64,000 nucleotides of DNA from Sipunculus nudus. Taxonomy: Eukaryota > Annelida > Sipuncula > Golfingiida > Sipunculidae. Each line of letters begins with the position of its first letter. Positions within the stretch are counted from its first letter, which is position 1. Position numbers and translations under genes: made by a program. The notes under the pieces were generated by a model that searched no databases, was not told the origin of the DNA, and saw nothing but the letters and a program-made list of their open reading frames with translations. Of the stretch, positions 11,112 through 22,149 are shown one piece after another. The stretch is from NCBI GenBank assembly GCA_026874595.1, contig CM049310.1, forward strand, positions 32,119,558 through 32,183,557, written 5' to 3'.

Positions 11112-11664
11112 CGAACTATGCCTGCGCTACACGAATCAGAATGTCATCAAACACATGTAACACTCCTGCGCACAATAAAACAGACACCTGTAACAGTAGC
11201 CTCTAACTAAAAGACAGTCCATGACAGCAATTGTATCAGTTTGTCAACTGTGGTTTCATCTAGTGTCCTGAACATCATGTATGATTATTGATCATGACTA
11301 TAGTTTTGTCAGTCCCTGAAGACTAGTATTTTTTATATCTTTCCAAGCACATGTACATGCACTTTTAACACTGATAAACTCAAATCAATGGTGTCAGCTT
11401 TTCAACTGTAAATTCATTCAGTGTCCTGGCACATGGCGTGCTTTTTGATAAAAAAAATGTTTTATCATGCAGTTGTTGAAAACTGGTTTGAACCAGTTGC
11501 CAAGGTTCAGTCATGCCTAGTATCACTATTTTTGCCCTGAACCATCAACTCATGTGCTTTATGGATACTGTCTTCCTGCTCCTTCCCAAAATTTTAAAAA
11601 CATCTGCAATAACTCCTTCTTAATAAGACAAAAGTTGTAAAATTTAGACCATTATCTCTTTGCC

Positions 11665-11700
11665 TGTCAGCTGAGCGTCATGACCATTGGGTCACTTGTA
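11665..11700 (+). repeat. right-end fragment of TTAGCTCAG-family element
   Basis: GTCAGCTGAGCGTCATGACC followed by a TGGGTCACTTGT end, the same terminus as at 12500-12530 and 58998-59042. Confidence 0.65.
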
Positions 11701-11760
11701 TACAAATGCAAGAAGATTAAGCAAGCTTTAGTATCAACGTGTCTTTGCCGAAAACCCTTT

Positions 11761-12530
11761 TTAGCTCAGTTGACTGAAAGTCATATGGGCTATAGGAATC
11801 ACCCTATGTCCGTCTGTCCGGCCGGCCGTTAACTGGGCACAAATCGTAACCTTAAAGCCTAGAATCATGAACCTCCGATCCTGAGAGATCGGCAGAAGTT
11901 CTCCACAGGAATCTGAAATTAGGTCACTGTGACCTATATCTTTTTATTTATTGAGCATGTTTACCCCCCCCCCCCCCCCCAATTATTAAAAAATACACTA
12001 ATTGCAAGATTCCTCAGGAACGGCTTGATGGATTGTAATCAAATTTCGTGCGCTTATAGGTCTTAATAAACCTTAGCTACTGGGTATAATAGTGGCCCAA
12101 TTTGCATTTTATTAATTTTTACAAATTTTTTCCTAAATTTTTTAGAACACTAGGTCTGTTAACGGGCACAAATTATACCCGTAATGGCTAGGATCATGAA
12201 CTTCCGCATCCTGAGAATTCCATTAAAGTTCTCCTCAGAAACCTGAAATTAGGTCACTGTAACCTATTCTCTAAATTACGGGGGTCATTTGAGCACCCCA
12301 GATATACTGTAATATGTTAATACAAATTACCGGACCTCTCATGAATCACCAGATTTTTCAGGAAAGCTGGATGGCTCTTTATAAATTTGATGTGCTTATG
12401 GGTCTTGGTGAACTTAAGCTAATTTGCATGAATGATAATGCTACCTACATTATCTTAATTTGTTGCCTGTGCATGGACATATTGTCAGCATGTCAATCGG
12501 CTGAGCGTAATGACCAATGGTTCATTTGTT
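11761..12530 (+). mobile_element. MITE-like TTAGCTCAG-family element
   Basis: The left end, TTAGCTCAGTTGACTGAAAG, then GTCCGTCTGTCCGG and GGGCACAAATCGTAAC, equals the start at 53744. The right end, CGGCTGAGCGTAATGACC with TTCATTTGTT, equals the end at 59042. Two internal units each carry GGGCACAAAT and CCTGAAATTAGGTCACTG. The outer AGCTCAG/CTGAGC blocks are inverted to each other. A 17-base C run lies near 11966. Non-coding; it resembles the small high-copy elements of molluscan genomes that begin TTAGCTCA. Confidence 0.75.
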
Positions 12531-12664
12531 CTAGTTTAGCTTTGAATTGTTGATCCCTTTATATGCCTGGGTCTATATTAAAGTCAGTCACAAGTGCATA
12601 GTATCGGTCCCATACATCTTTCAGGCTATATATTTCTCCCCTTACAAGTCCTGTTCGAAGTTCA

Positions 12665-13031
12665 TCAGCAACATTTTGCAAACATGTTCTGTTGATCATC
12701 TAGGCTGGATTTTAATGAGGTGCGTTTGTGTTTTCTCAGAAAACTTCTGTAGCAAGTCAGGAAGTATTTACCTTCTGAAGCTATAAGGTCACTGACACCT
12801 GCAAATCTGCACCGCAAAACTGCATCAAGCTGACCTAGTTGAAGAATGTTGTTGGACAAGTCCATTGTCTGAACATTGTGTAGCTTTTTTCTCCTGACTT
12901 ATGTTTTGACGAAACATGCCTTTTGTCCATATAATAGGAGGCAATGAGCTTCTCTGTGAACGAAATTGGATTTCAGATACCTGGCCTAAAGACGAGGAAG
13001 ACACTTCGGTCTCTTCTAAATGCTTCTTCAT
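12665..13031 (-). pseudogene. decayed coding fragment with KYFLTCYRSF motif
   Basis: In one minus-strand frame the sequence reads MDLSNNILQLGQLDAVLRCR, then FAGVSDLIASEGKYFLTCYR. Upstream, KHLEETEVSSSSLG lies in another frame, so at least one frameshift separates them. The pattern of a helix followed by an I-A-x-E-x-K-Y-x-x-x-C-Y block recalls the same uncharacterised repeat-associated family as 10855-11111. No function can be assigned. Confidence 0.4.
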
Positions 13032-13034
13032 TCT

Positions 13035-14700
13035 TTTTTAAAATATATCTGATAAGTCGCGAGCCACCAAAAACAAAACTATAAAAACAAAAATTATATT
13101 GGTGCAAAAGCTATGTACATATTACTACTAATCTGACATGTAAAATGGGTAAAATGAAATATTGATTTTATTCCAGATGAACTAGTGAAATTATTGAACC
13201 AATTGTAATTAGCAACTATGCTTAAGTGAAGATGGCATGCACAATTGTAAAAACCACATGCAACGTTTATGCGTGCACAGTTTGCAAGACAGGATGTGTA
13301 TTAAAAGCTTAGACTCCTCAGTAGCTCAAACTACAGAATAAAATACCAACTCCAAATATTATAGTATATTCAGGTTAGTGGCCAATATATTTAAAACCTT
13401 TACAACCGATAATGCATGAAGTTGACAATGGTGAAACTTATGGTGAAATAAGGATTTTACTTGTTTTTTTCCTTTTACCTTAAAAATGACTTTAAAATCA
13501 TTTGTTTAGATGACAACCTGTCTAGAACAATTGTTATGATTTCCAAAAATAATAATTTCTAGGTTTGCAAATTCTTCTCTGAGGGGTGATCAGGGTTTAC
13601 AATTCCAGGATTTGCCCCCTGACTAATCTCATGTATAACTCTTAACAGAGCACATTAAGTTTTTAGTATGACCTGTTTAAAATGGGGCTAGTTAAAGACG
13701 GTAAATTCATGAGTGGTGATAAATTTGAGAGTACAAAGAATTTTTTCTAGAAAGCCCTTTGTATATTCCAAAGCGACAAAAACATTTTAAATCCTTGAAG
13801 GTTATACCCAGTATAAGGAATATGTCAGTATTGTATCCATCATTACTACTATTTGGTTCGGAAGAAATATCATATTCTGACAAGTGACGGCAGAATTTTT
13901 GCATCTTTGTACATGAATATATTGCATCCACTAAGAGATTTCCAGTTTAATTATATAATGTATCAATATGACAAAGTTTGTTCATTCGCATCATCATTTG
14001 AAAGTATACTGTGTTGCATATTGTATTGTACGCTGCTGATGCGAGAGGTATTTACATAGCAGTATTGCCGTTTACCAATCGCATATTTACAGTAAAATAT
14101 GTTTAAACTAAACTAGCAGAGCATATGTAGACACGTTCCTACGCCTTCTACAAAATACCATATTCAGTTAAGCTATACTCTTTCTAATTTGTTATTGGGT
14201 AACCTGCAGCCAACAAGACCGATGGTAAGGTACGCCCAATGGGACGGCCAGGACCACGGCATTCCCTTAGCCTTTGAGAGTAGACGTCAATCAGGCAGCA
14301 ACCAGTCGCAGGACCTGTTAGTGTCAGACCTGTCGTTTCGGCCCGAAGCTTTTTTATAAAGCAAAACGTACCTGACAGTGTGAAAGAGTAGGCCTAATAT
14401 TACTCTTGATTTTGTCCCTTAAATATTAACTCCAATAGTAATTTAAACCAAAGGAAATCTTTTTCAATGTATTAACAAACTTTTTAAATATTGACAGTCG
14501 TTTTTATCTTTTAACAAATCAGATTTTTCCAGCAATTATGCAGGACTCTCTCTTATGAAAGAAAGACAGGTCTTACTTTCGGTAATACTTTTATTTTTTT
14601 TATTTAACTTTCACTGCATCACTAGTTCACATACATTAAATTGTTCGCATAATAACATATTGTGAAAGGAGATCACCAACGCACGAACAGTAAATGCAGA
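13035..14700. other. interior of Harbinger element, nothing recognised
   Basis: AT-rich; no supported gene. It leads to the 3' end of the transposase on the minus strand. Confidence 0.45.
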
Positions 14701-14707
14701 AGCTAAG

Positions 14708-16572
14708 TTATATCATGTTGTGTTGCCATGGCAAAGACCCAACAATACTGTTATAGTAGTGTTTCAGATACACGCGGACCTGTTTCCCTTCTTTATTTGC
14801 CACATTTCCTCCCCTCATATTCTGCATCTCATCCACCACAGCTGCCTCTCCCCATGCTCCCGGTTTGATTTCTCCCTGTGGCCCGTCATGATCCAAGTCT
14901 TTATTCTGAAGGCCTGGATAGCGATCTCTCATTATGTTATGCAAACAAATGGCTGCGCTGACGATGGTTTCAACTGTCTTTGGGTCCTGGTGCATGGTCG
15001 TTATTAGGCACCTCCACCTGTTTGCCAGTATGCCGAAACCGTTTTCAACAACACGTCTGCCGCGGGATAGGCGATAATTCAGTGTTCTCTCGTCGTCTTC
15101 CATGTTTCGGTGTGAAAATGACTTCATCAACCACTGTCGAAGAGGGAAAGCGTCATCTCCGAGGAGGAAATAGGGTACATCACGGTCATCATTCGGGAGT
15201 GGTTCTGGGGCTGGAAAATATTATATCCCCACTCTCGAAGGCGGGCTGGAGTGGACCTTGGATAAACACTTGGCAGTCAGATGAGGATCCTGGTGCCCCT
15301 ACATCTGCCCACATGAACTTATAGTTCCCGTCCACTAGGGCTAGTAGAACTATACTACAGTATCCCTTATAATTGTAATACAAGCTCCTAGACCTACGCG
15401 GACGACGGATGGCGACATGTTTTCCATCTAATGCTCCACATGCATGGTGGAAGTTCTATCGACGACCGAATAGTTCAGCTACCTCCCTCCATCTGTCTGG
15501 GGTCTGTGGGAAGTTGATGACTTCCTCACCATATTCATGGATGATGGCCTGGCAGACGTGGGGCACAAGGAGGGAGATGGTATTAGATGAAACGCGGAAG
15601 CTGTATGACAGGGACTTGTAGCTGTTTCCGGTCGCCATGTATCTCAACGTGATGGCAAGCTTCAACCCTGCCTCAATTGGTGTTCTACGTCTGTAAAAAT
15701 AATTTATAAGACAAATAATAAGTGTAGGAATGATGCAGATTATACTTAATATTACATATCAGTACGATAATTCAGTGGTGTCAATTTGTGTCACACACAC
15801 AAAGGCACACACCATTACACATAAACAAAAGCATACACACACATATATACACACACACTTTTTAGCGTCCCTTTGACACACATTTCAAATATGTATAAAC
15901 TTAATACATTTCAAAATTTATAAATAATGTAGTTTCCAGTATAAGTTAATTCTAATCCAGGTTTAGATATAATATTTCATAGTAAACTAGTAAATGAAAC
16001 CAGTCTTTAATTATATTTATCAATATAATCCATTTTCCATTTGTAATATATATTATTTTATGAATAGTGTTGGGGGGATGATTACATTGACCATCCCCCC
16101 AGGTCAAAAAGTTGGGGATATATACCCTTTATTGAGGCCACTGCGATAATTCTGAATTCAGATTGGCATTCATTAGAAATAACTACCTTTGATCCTTTTG
16201 GATATGGGGCGCGACACGCTGTAACAGCTCTCTGAACATCTGGGGCTCCATACGTAATAAACTGATGTAGTCACCATCACACTCCCGAGCCAACTCAATC
16301 ATGAGTGTGTCCTATTGGGCCAACAGAGTCCGCCGTTGAATCCAAGGCTTAACCCACCATCTACGCTGCCTTTTTACGTTTACGATCCGTCTCTGCTGCC
16401 GAGCCCTGGTTAAGGCTGCCAAAAATATAGCTTGTCCCTTCTGCAGGATCTGGAGCTGTAGACGAACCCAGACCAGTCCGATTCGCTCGGGTGGTAACGC
16501 CATGATTACATACAGGATTATGTAGAACGATCTGGTATCTAGTTCAATACATAGGCGGGCCCGTTTGCTCAA
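14708..16572 (-). pseudogene. PIF/Harbinger transposase (DDE nuclease), broken
   Basis: A HARBI1-like DDE nuclease that would cut and rejoin the element's ends. Two exons: 16187-16572 and 14708-15690 (donor GTAGTT, acceptor TTTTTACAG). In order: RRWWVKPWIQRR, ELARECDGDYISLLRMEPQM, the HTH-like region LAITLRYMATGNSYKSLSYS, then ACGALDGKHV (first D), MWADVGAPGSSSDCQVF (second D), SFSHRNMEDDERTLNYRLS, and GRRVVENGFGILANRWR (catalytic E). The end, SLPWQHNMI, looks natural. Lesions: TAG at 16312-16314 between LLAQ and DTLM, TAG at 15456-15458 where FGRRW would be expected, and a 1-bp slip in the A run at 15215-15218. The catalytic residues survive, so decay is recent. The long intron between the exons is noncoding. 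Confidence 0.92.
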
Positions 16573-17109
16573 AGGCTGACTAAGTAAACCTAAAATAGTC
16601 CATGTATTTGCTTAATCTCGGATTGGCTAAAACGGGATTATCAGTGTACTCCAAACGGTATGCACGATATTTTCACGACAGCCTTGCGACTGATGTAAGA
16701 TAGGATTATAGTCCTAAGACAAACCCACGGCGGTCGATGGAATGACCTCCAACGGTAGTACATTCGTGGGATCGTCATAGGTAGAACGTGCGTCAATCAT
16801 TGGGCAGTCGTAGGAAAGTTCTGCGATTCTTAGGGCCTCAGTTTACCAAACAATCCTACGAAAGTCGAAGGTTCATCGTAATACAGTCGTAAGGCATCGT
16901 ACGACAGACCTACGAGATCGGCCTGACATAAAGGATGTTCTACGACCCTGAAAAAATTTTGAACATGTTCCAAATTACACGACAAGGGTCTACGACAGAT
17001 TTTTTCCGTCGCAAGACGCCTGAATTTCGTACGACACACCCATGACTGTCCTAGGTATTTCCCCAATTTTCTGTCGTAGACCTGTCGTATATGTATTGTA
17101 TGATGTATG

Positions 17110-17390
17110 TGACTTAGGATTAAGGTGCATCATTGGAGATGACGTCACGCCAATAGCTATTTCTATAAAAGGTGTCAGTACACAAAGGTACATCAAGGGA
17201 TGGAGGGAGGGGGCATGGTTGTTGTTCTTATGTTTATAGTCAAGTACAGCGATATCACGATGTCCAGGGAGTTGTTCAAAATAATCAGTTAAAAAGTTCT
17301 CAGGAATAACACAGGGTTAATTAAAATTCCATATCACTGTCTTCCGAGCAGGGTTTGCGTCCACATATATCGGACGCTTTTACCTCCCCC
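17110..17390. repeat. partial copy of ~345-bp repeat, right of Harbinger
   Basis: GATGACGTCACGCCA followed by TAAAAGGTGTCAGTA near 17138-17180 matches the same segment left of the element (6437-6480). The transposon is therefore flanked on both sides by one repeat family. The remainder to 17390 shows nothing else. Confidence 0.6.
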
Positions 17391-17394
17391 AAGC

Positions 17395-18115
17395 CTTGCG
17401 GCGGGGGTTATGATTATGGCCTGTATGTTTGTCTGTCTGTTTATCTGTGTGAATGTTATTTTGATAACAGGAAAAACGTCCTCAGGGGAGCTAGATGAAA
17501 TTTTCAGGATAGCTGGAAAATGATCAAAGAACAATTGATTAAATTTTAGGGTCGATCCATAGGTAAATAACTCCGGAATGAGTTCTAGTGTTTTACGGGG
17601 TGGGGGCGTCCATAGCATATATTTGTATACACAGGTGGCTATATGGCCATATTTGGGGTGCGAATCTTGACGTGACAGGGTACAATGACGTCACTCCATG
17701 TGTTCGTGCCGTTTCCCTGAAAGGAGTCGGTAAATTAACGCACAGTGGCGGGGGGGGGGGGGGGTGGTCTTTAGAGTGTGGCTGCCTGGCCACGGTGGTT
17801 AATTGTTCGTTAACGGAGTTTGATGTTATTTTCATGTTAGCTCGGCAATGATATAAGGAACAATTGATTAAATTTCGGGCCGATCCATGCGTTAAAAAGC
17901 CCAGAATGAGCACTATTTTTTTTGGGGGGGGGGGGGGGGGGGAGGGGTTACATATTTGTTTACACTGGGATGTTTAGCAGATGGCGATATTGACATATAT
18001 TCCGAGAGAGTCGTGACGTCATAGAGCACAATGACGTCATTGCACGTGTACGTGCCTTTCCCTGAGAGGTGTCAGTAAATCAATGTAAAGCAGGGCGGGG
18101 GGGGGGGGGGGGGGG
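17395..18115 (+). repeat. ~345-bp repeat in tandem, with three long G runs
   Basis: The block AACAATTGATTAAATTT followed by CGATCCAT occurs near 17528 and 17862, and the TGACGTCA/cACGTG block near 17688 and 18030, giving a period of about 335-345 bp. Runs of 15 or more G lie at 17748-17764, 17924-17942 and 18097-18115. ORFs that translate these runs as polyglycine are artefacts. It begins with the TTACCTCC terminus of the MITE-like family, which suggests a composite element. Confidence 0.8.
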
Positions 18116-18564
18116 TTGGCACGGTTGCTTGCTTTTTTTTACAGTCCTGGGCCCTGTAATAGTAAATGATTTAAGCTCCTCCGAACCCCCACCCCTATGG
18201 AAGATGGGACCAAAAACGCGACTTGGCAAGTTTGGAGGGTTAGTTTCTTCTGAGGTAGCGTGTAAGATTCCTTATCTAAGGAATATGGAATGTGTGTTGA
18301 GAGATTTCATATGAATCTGCACAGTGGCATGCATTTTTATGTGTTGTACTTTTATAACTTCCGGAAACTTAAAAATTTGCTACATGTAGCTATAATTTTT
18401 GTCGGATGTATAAGCATTCCGCATGCCCGGTCCGCGCATGATGAATCTCACCTCTTTTATTTCTTAATATGTGTACCCATTTTATATGCTTTCCGCATCC
18501 TGCATTCCGTACATATAAGAAATCTTAGCTTTAGTCTGCAAATATATTCTACTTTACCTGTTTA

Positions 18565-18826
18565 TTACCTCCACTTAGCGGCAGGGGTTATATTTTTGGT
18601 TCGTTTGTTTGTCTGTTAGCAACATTAGTCAAAAAGTTATTGACGGATTTTTATGAAATCTGCAGGATAGATCGGCAATGATGAAAGAAAAAATTGATTC
18701 AATTTTGATAAGGAAACATTCTTGATCCAGGAATTTTTTAAGGAAAATGCTGCTTTTATAACAGTTCCATATGAGGCTAATGAGCTGAATTGGCGGAGGT
18801 CTGCGCTCTCTGAGTACTTTTCTAGT
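18565..18826 (+). mobile_element. MITE-like copy, TTACCTCC ... GGCGGAGGT ends
   Basis: About 260 bp. It starts TTACCTCCACTTAGCGGCAG, carries TTGTTTGTCTGTTAGCAAC and TTGACGGATTTTTATGAAAT, and ends GGCGGAGGTCTGCGCTCTC with ACTTTTCTAG. The outer TTACCTCC and GGCGGAGGT blocks are partly inverted. Non-coding. Related fragments: 17380-17620, 39290-39370, 40012-40030 and 45630-45740. Confidence 0.7.
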
Positions 18827-18829
18827 TTA

Positions 18830-19890
18830 ATAATTATTATTTTTACGTAATATATTTCTCCTCCTCTCATATTGAGAAGATTTTAAAATATTTAAAAAAC
18901 CGAGGATTCTCTGTTCTACAACTACAATTCTCTTGAATGTCTTAGCATTATGTAGTCAAACTTTAGTCAAAAACCGGTTAAATATCAATTTTATATATTT
19001 CTCGAGATTTTGAATATAAATCTTCAATTATTTGCAGTATGTCGTTGTAAAATTTGAAAATTATTCCAAATATTTGGCAAAATAACAACTTTCAAATGTA
19101 ATGTAATAATTTATATTGAAGTTTTATGTTAAACGTAGCATTTTACTGGCTTCTGTGGTCTAGGCAGCGCACAGGACTCGGATACCCGGGTATCAGTATA
19201 GGAGCCAAGGAATTTCCTGGTCGACCCCAACCCAGGCCCTGCCTCACTCCTCAGTGTTATAACCCAGCGAAGTGTAATAAGGAGAATTACTCACTCTCTC
19301 ATTATAGAAACATTTGGATGCTGTTTTTACAGAGCAAATCAATTGTTCAATAATATCCCCAATTTATGAATAAGAAAGTAATATACTGCGGATAACTTAA
19401 CAATGTAATTGCTAATGAATAAAAAAAGAAATATGAAAAATTATATTAATCACGAATAAATAGGAAAAGAAATAGACAAACTGGGGGGGGGGGGGGGGGG
19501 CGCCCCTCTCGATCCGCCTTTGCCACAATATACGTGTTTAGGTATATTAATGAAATTGAAAAGCATCACCACTGTGCCTTATTGTATTTTATTATAGTAC
19601 CATGTGTATTGTTGTGAACTTCCCCGTCCAGGGAATGTTAAGAAATTCACGGTAGGGTCGTCTTAGAATAATATCACAATATGGAAACGGTCACTTTCCT
19701 TTTCGACCGGTAACTGTGAGCATAATGATGTTCATGTTCCAAATCGTGTACAGAAAAAAGGGGTTTCATAGTTGAAATTATAATGCCCAGATATACCTTC
19801 ATCCGATCATAAAGAAAAATAAAGATACTTAATTGCGTGATACAATTAATTTATTACACCGAAAGTCATTTATCAGGTGAACAATGTTCC
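18830..19890. other. intergenic; G run near 19484
   Basis: Nothing coding. A run of about 18 G at 19483-19500 is followed by CGCCCCTCTCGATCCGCC, probably a transposon end. The stretch near 19140-19260 has a faint tRNA-like look but no convincing boxes. Confidence 0.45.
19850..19855 (-). terminator. AATAAA polyadenylation signal of dermatopontin gene
   Basis: AATAAA on the minus strand, 43 bp after the stop codon at 19898. A plausible 3' end signal with a very short 3' UTR. Confidence 0.6.
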
Positions 19891-19897
19891 CAATAGC

Positions 19898-21023
19898 TTA
19901 TACACGGCAGATATAAACTCTCCATCGGCGATCCCTACAACAAAAGATTAAAGAAATATATTAGCAGTATACGCAACGGAATTGGTTTCCTTATTCACGG
20001 TAATGGCTTTACATAATATAATTGATTGATTCAACATTTTAGCTAAGCAATTTTTTTAATTCCAAAAAAATAGATTTTTAAATAAAAAATCTGATCGGTT
20101 AATATAAATAATAATTACTCTTTGCCGTCGTCATGCCAACTGTGGAATCCCCTGATGACCACATCCCGCGGAGCGCCGTAGTCCATTGGGTCGTCCCAGT
20201 CATTGATATTTGAAGTCCAGTAACAGAACTTCTGCCGGGGCTCGATAAGTTTGCAACACTTAAACGTGAAGCTGAATGAAAAAAAAGTCTTCTTATATTA
20301 GTAATATCAATAATTCTACGAACCGACTGCTTCACAGACATGGGACGTCGAGACCTGGCGGCAGTGGCGGTTTCGCTTAAAAAAAGGCATTCAATATTTA
20401 CGTATGGTTAGTTCGATACCTTCAGTTCACCTGACAATAATAGCATTTTCCCACCGTGATATAATAAAGCTAACCCTACAATGAGATAAAGATTATCAAA
20501 GTGACAGTTGGTGCCCTTGTCATTTATGATCCATCTATCTTGAGTGACATGTTAAATTAATTCTATTTTTTTATTTTAAATAATATAACGACCGCAATTA
20601 ACATGTACGTTTAATTTTAATGCCTCGGCAGGATAACAGATTGTTGTAAAGTATGCGTAATATATATATCTTATTGATTTGTTTATATATTTTATATGAA
20701 TACCGTCGGTCTTCCTTGCCGTCGTCATGGTAACTGCTGACCCCAGACACCACATAATTATTCGGGCATTGGAAATTCATCTCACCATCCCAGTCATTCA
20801 CGTATCCCGTCCAGTGACAGTGATGAGAGGAGGGAGCGTGACGGCCACAGTCAAACTTGTACCTACGGTCCTCGTAGCCGTTGTCATGGATACTGGCTAT
20901 TCGGACGAACGAGTTACCAGTGTTACACACCTTGTGCAAAGGCTGGTCCCAGTCGTTGTCCCAGGCAACCGCCAGTCCCAGGAATAACAGCACCAAACAA
21001 ACTACAGGCAGTTGCTTCATCAC
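19898..21023 (-). CDS. dermatopontin-like secreted protein, intact, 3 exons
   Basis: Small extracellular-matrix protein; in molluscs the family is known among shell-matrix and tissue proteins. Exons (minus): 20704-21023, 20119-20271 and 19898-19934, joined in phase to give 169 aa. MMKQLPVVCLVLLFLGLAVA is a signal peptide; if cleavage follows it, the mature chain starts WDNDWDQP. The family hallmarks follow: HKVCNTGNSFVRIASIHDNG, YEDRRYKFDCG, CHWTGYVNDWDGEMNFQCPN, SSYHDDGKEDRR, then exon 2 FTFKCCKLIEPRQKFCYWT, NDWDDPMDY and GFHSWHDDGKE, and the 37-nt exon 3 DRRWRVYICRV. The repeated D-R-[RW] and Cys positions are those of dermatopontin. If exon 2 were not spliced, a TAA would follow the GKE codons, giving a shorter form without the last Cys. 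Two decayed copies flank it at 370-1060 and 23640-23910. Confidence 0.93.
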
Positions 21024-21049
21024 TGGAGATGGATAACATACACAAATAT

Positions 21050-21460
21050 GAATTAATGAAGGAGAACTACAAAAAGAGTAGAGTGAATAAAAAATGTGTC
21101 ACGTTCGCGTTAAATTCAACAACACTGTTATAAGGGCTGCTTACAGCCGTTTTTTTTTTTATCTTTTTTTAAATATATCTCAGAGCATAATGCGCAAGAC
21201 GTTTCGTCGCTGCAAGCTGCTAGGAACACCCAAGTTATCCCAAAGTTTTTCATCTTTGCTGGTTTGTCAAATAAAACCTATAAAGGCTATGCCTACTTTT
21301 AGCCGTTGTTTTTGCATGATTCCATATAAAAGCCCTCGTCATAAAATTATTTGACACATATTATTTAAATAATATATAATAAGCTTACATGAATAATATA
21401 ATACAATTTTTAATTGATGTATTAAATACACTTATTGATTATATATACGCCACGTATAAG

Positions 21461-21503
<43 letters not shown>

Positions 21504-21560
21504 TAGACGATCTGAACATACCTACTAGTTGTTGCAGCAGTTCCAGAGAGCGGTGGTTGT
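21050..21560. repeat. AT-rich upstream region with (TA)n at 21464-21500
   Basis: The (TA)n run is clear. No promoter motif of the dermatopontin gene can be assigned with confidence. Confidence 0.7.
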
Positions 21561-21565
21561 ATCAG

Positions 21566-21919
21566 TTAGCAGATTCGCCGGGTGGGTGACCTGAGCAAGA
21601 CTGACAATTGAATAAAACTGCACCAGTTATAAAGCAAAGTAATATCATTACGTAACTGGCCTTGTGCCATTTTATGTGGGTGTACTTTGGCAGAGTTATG
21701 CTTCAGGTATGTGCCGTCTATAACTGAAACTTCCTCATATTTCAAAACAGAGGAAGGTAACCAATTATTTACTTGTTTTTCTTCACCTAACAGACACATC
21801 CTTCCTTGACTCGGTTCCAGATGTACCATATAACCACGCAAAGTATCTACAATTGACAAGACAAATGTGTCAAAATAACGGCTGGTGTAACCTCTACTAT
21901 ATATCCCGCTGTGTGACAT
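21566..21919 (-). other. 117-codon open frame, unrecognised
   Basis: An open frame with complex, non-repetitive composition (for example FVLSIVDTLRGYMVHLEPSQ). I recognise no domain, signal peptide or splice context. It may be chance or a fragment of mobile DNA. No function is proposed. Confidence 0.2.
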
Positions 21920-22130
21920 GTGTTGGAAGCATTTGAAATAAAAAAAATATAATGATTGTCATTTGTATGATATGAGCGGGAAGCATTGTAAAATGAAAAA
22001 TAATAACAGTTGTCATTTGTATGGAAGGACGGGAAGTACTTGAAAATGAAAAGATAAATTGATCGTCACTTGTATGGTAGGAGCTGGACGTTTGTGAAAA
22101 TGAAAAAAAAAATATAATGATTATCATCAC
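21918..22130. repeat. ~55-bp tandem repeat, about 4 diverged units
   Basis: The unit contains GGGAAGCATTGTAAAATGAA and a TGTCATTTGTATGG block; copies begin near 21925, 21979, 22030 and 22085. Confidence 0.8.
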
Positions 22131-22149
22131 CTATCATCAGCTGAAGGTC

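Larger units (their letters stand above)
6500..17100. mobile_element. PIF/Harbinger DNA transposon, two genes, decayed
   Basis: An element of about 10.6 kb. At the left (6926-8315, plus) is the MADF-domain partner protein; at the right (14708-16572, minus) is the DDE transposase; the two genes converge. Both ends are packed with short inverted copies of a CGTAGGA/TCGTACGAC motif (about 6507-6790 and 16650-17090), which look like terminal and subterminal transposase-binding sites in inverted orientation. Exact ends and a 3-bp target duplication could not be fixed by eye. The middle has taken up other insertions (9119-10854, 11761-12530), which explains the large size. Stops and frameshifts in both genes mean it is not autonomous now. 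Confidence 0.8.

Noticed and set aside
11761-12530. Gene for a cell-surface protein, from the short open frame near 12314
   Set aside because: The frame lies in a dispersed repeat with copies at 53744-59042 and 62160-62935.
14720-15324. Plus-strand open frames over the Harbinger transposase
   Set aside because: Antisense shadows; the minus strand encodes conserved transposase motifs with catalytic residues.
17588-18314. Polyglycine-containing open frames
   Set aside because: They translate G runs inside a tandem repeat; no conserved protein sequence.
20727-20987. Plus-strand frame opposite dermatopontin exon 1
   Set aside because: Antisense shadow of a gene with clear family motifs and splice sites.
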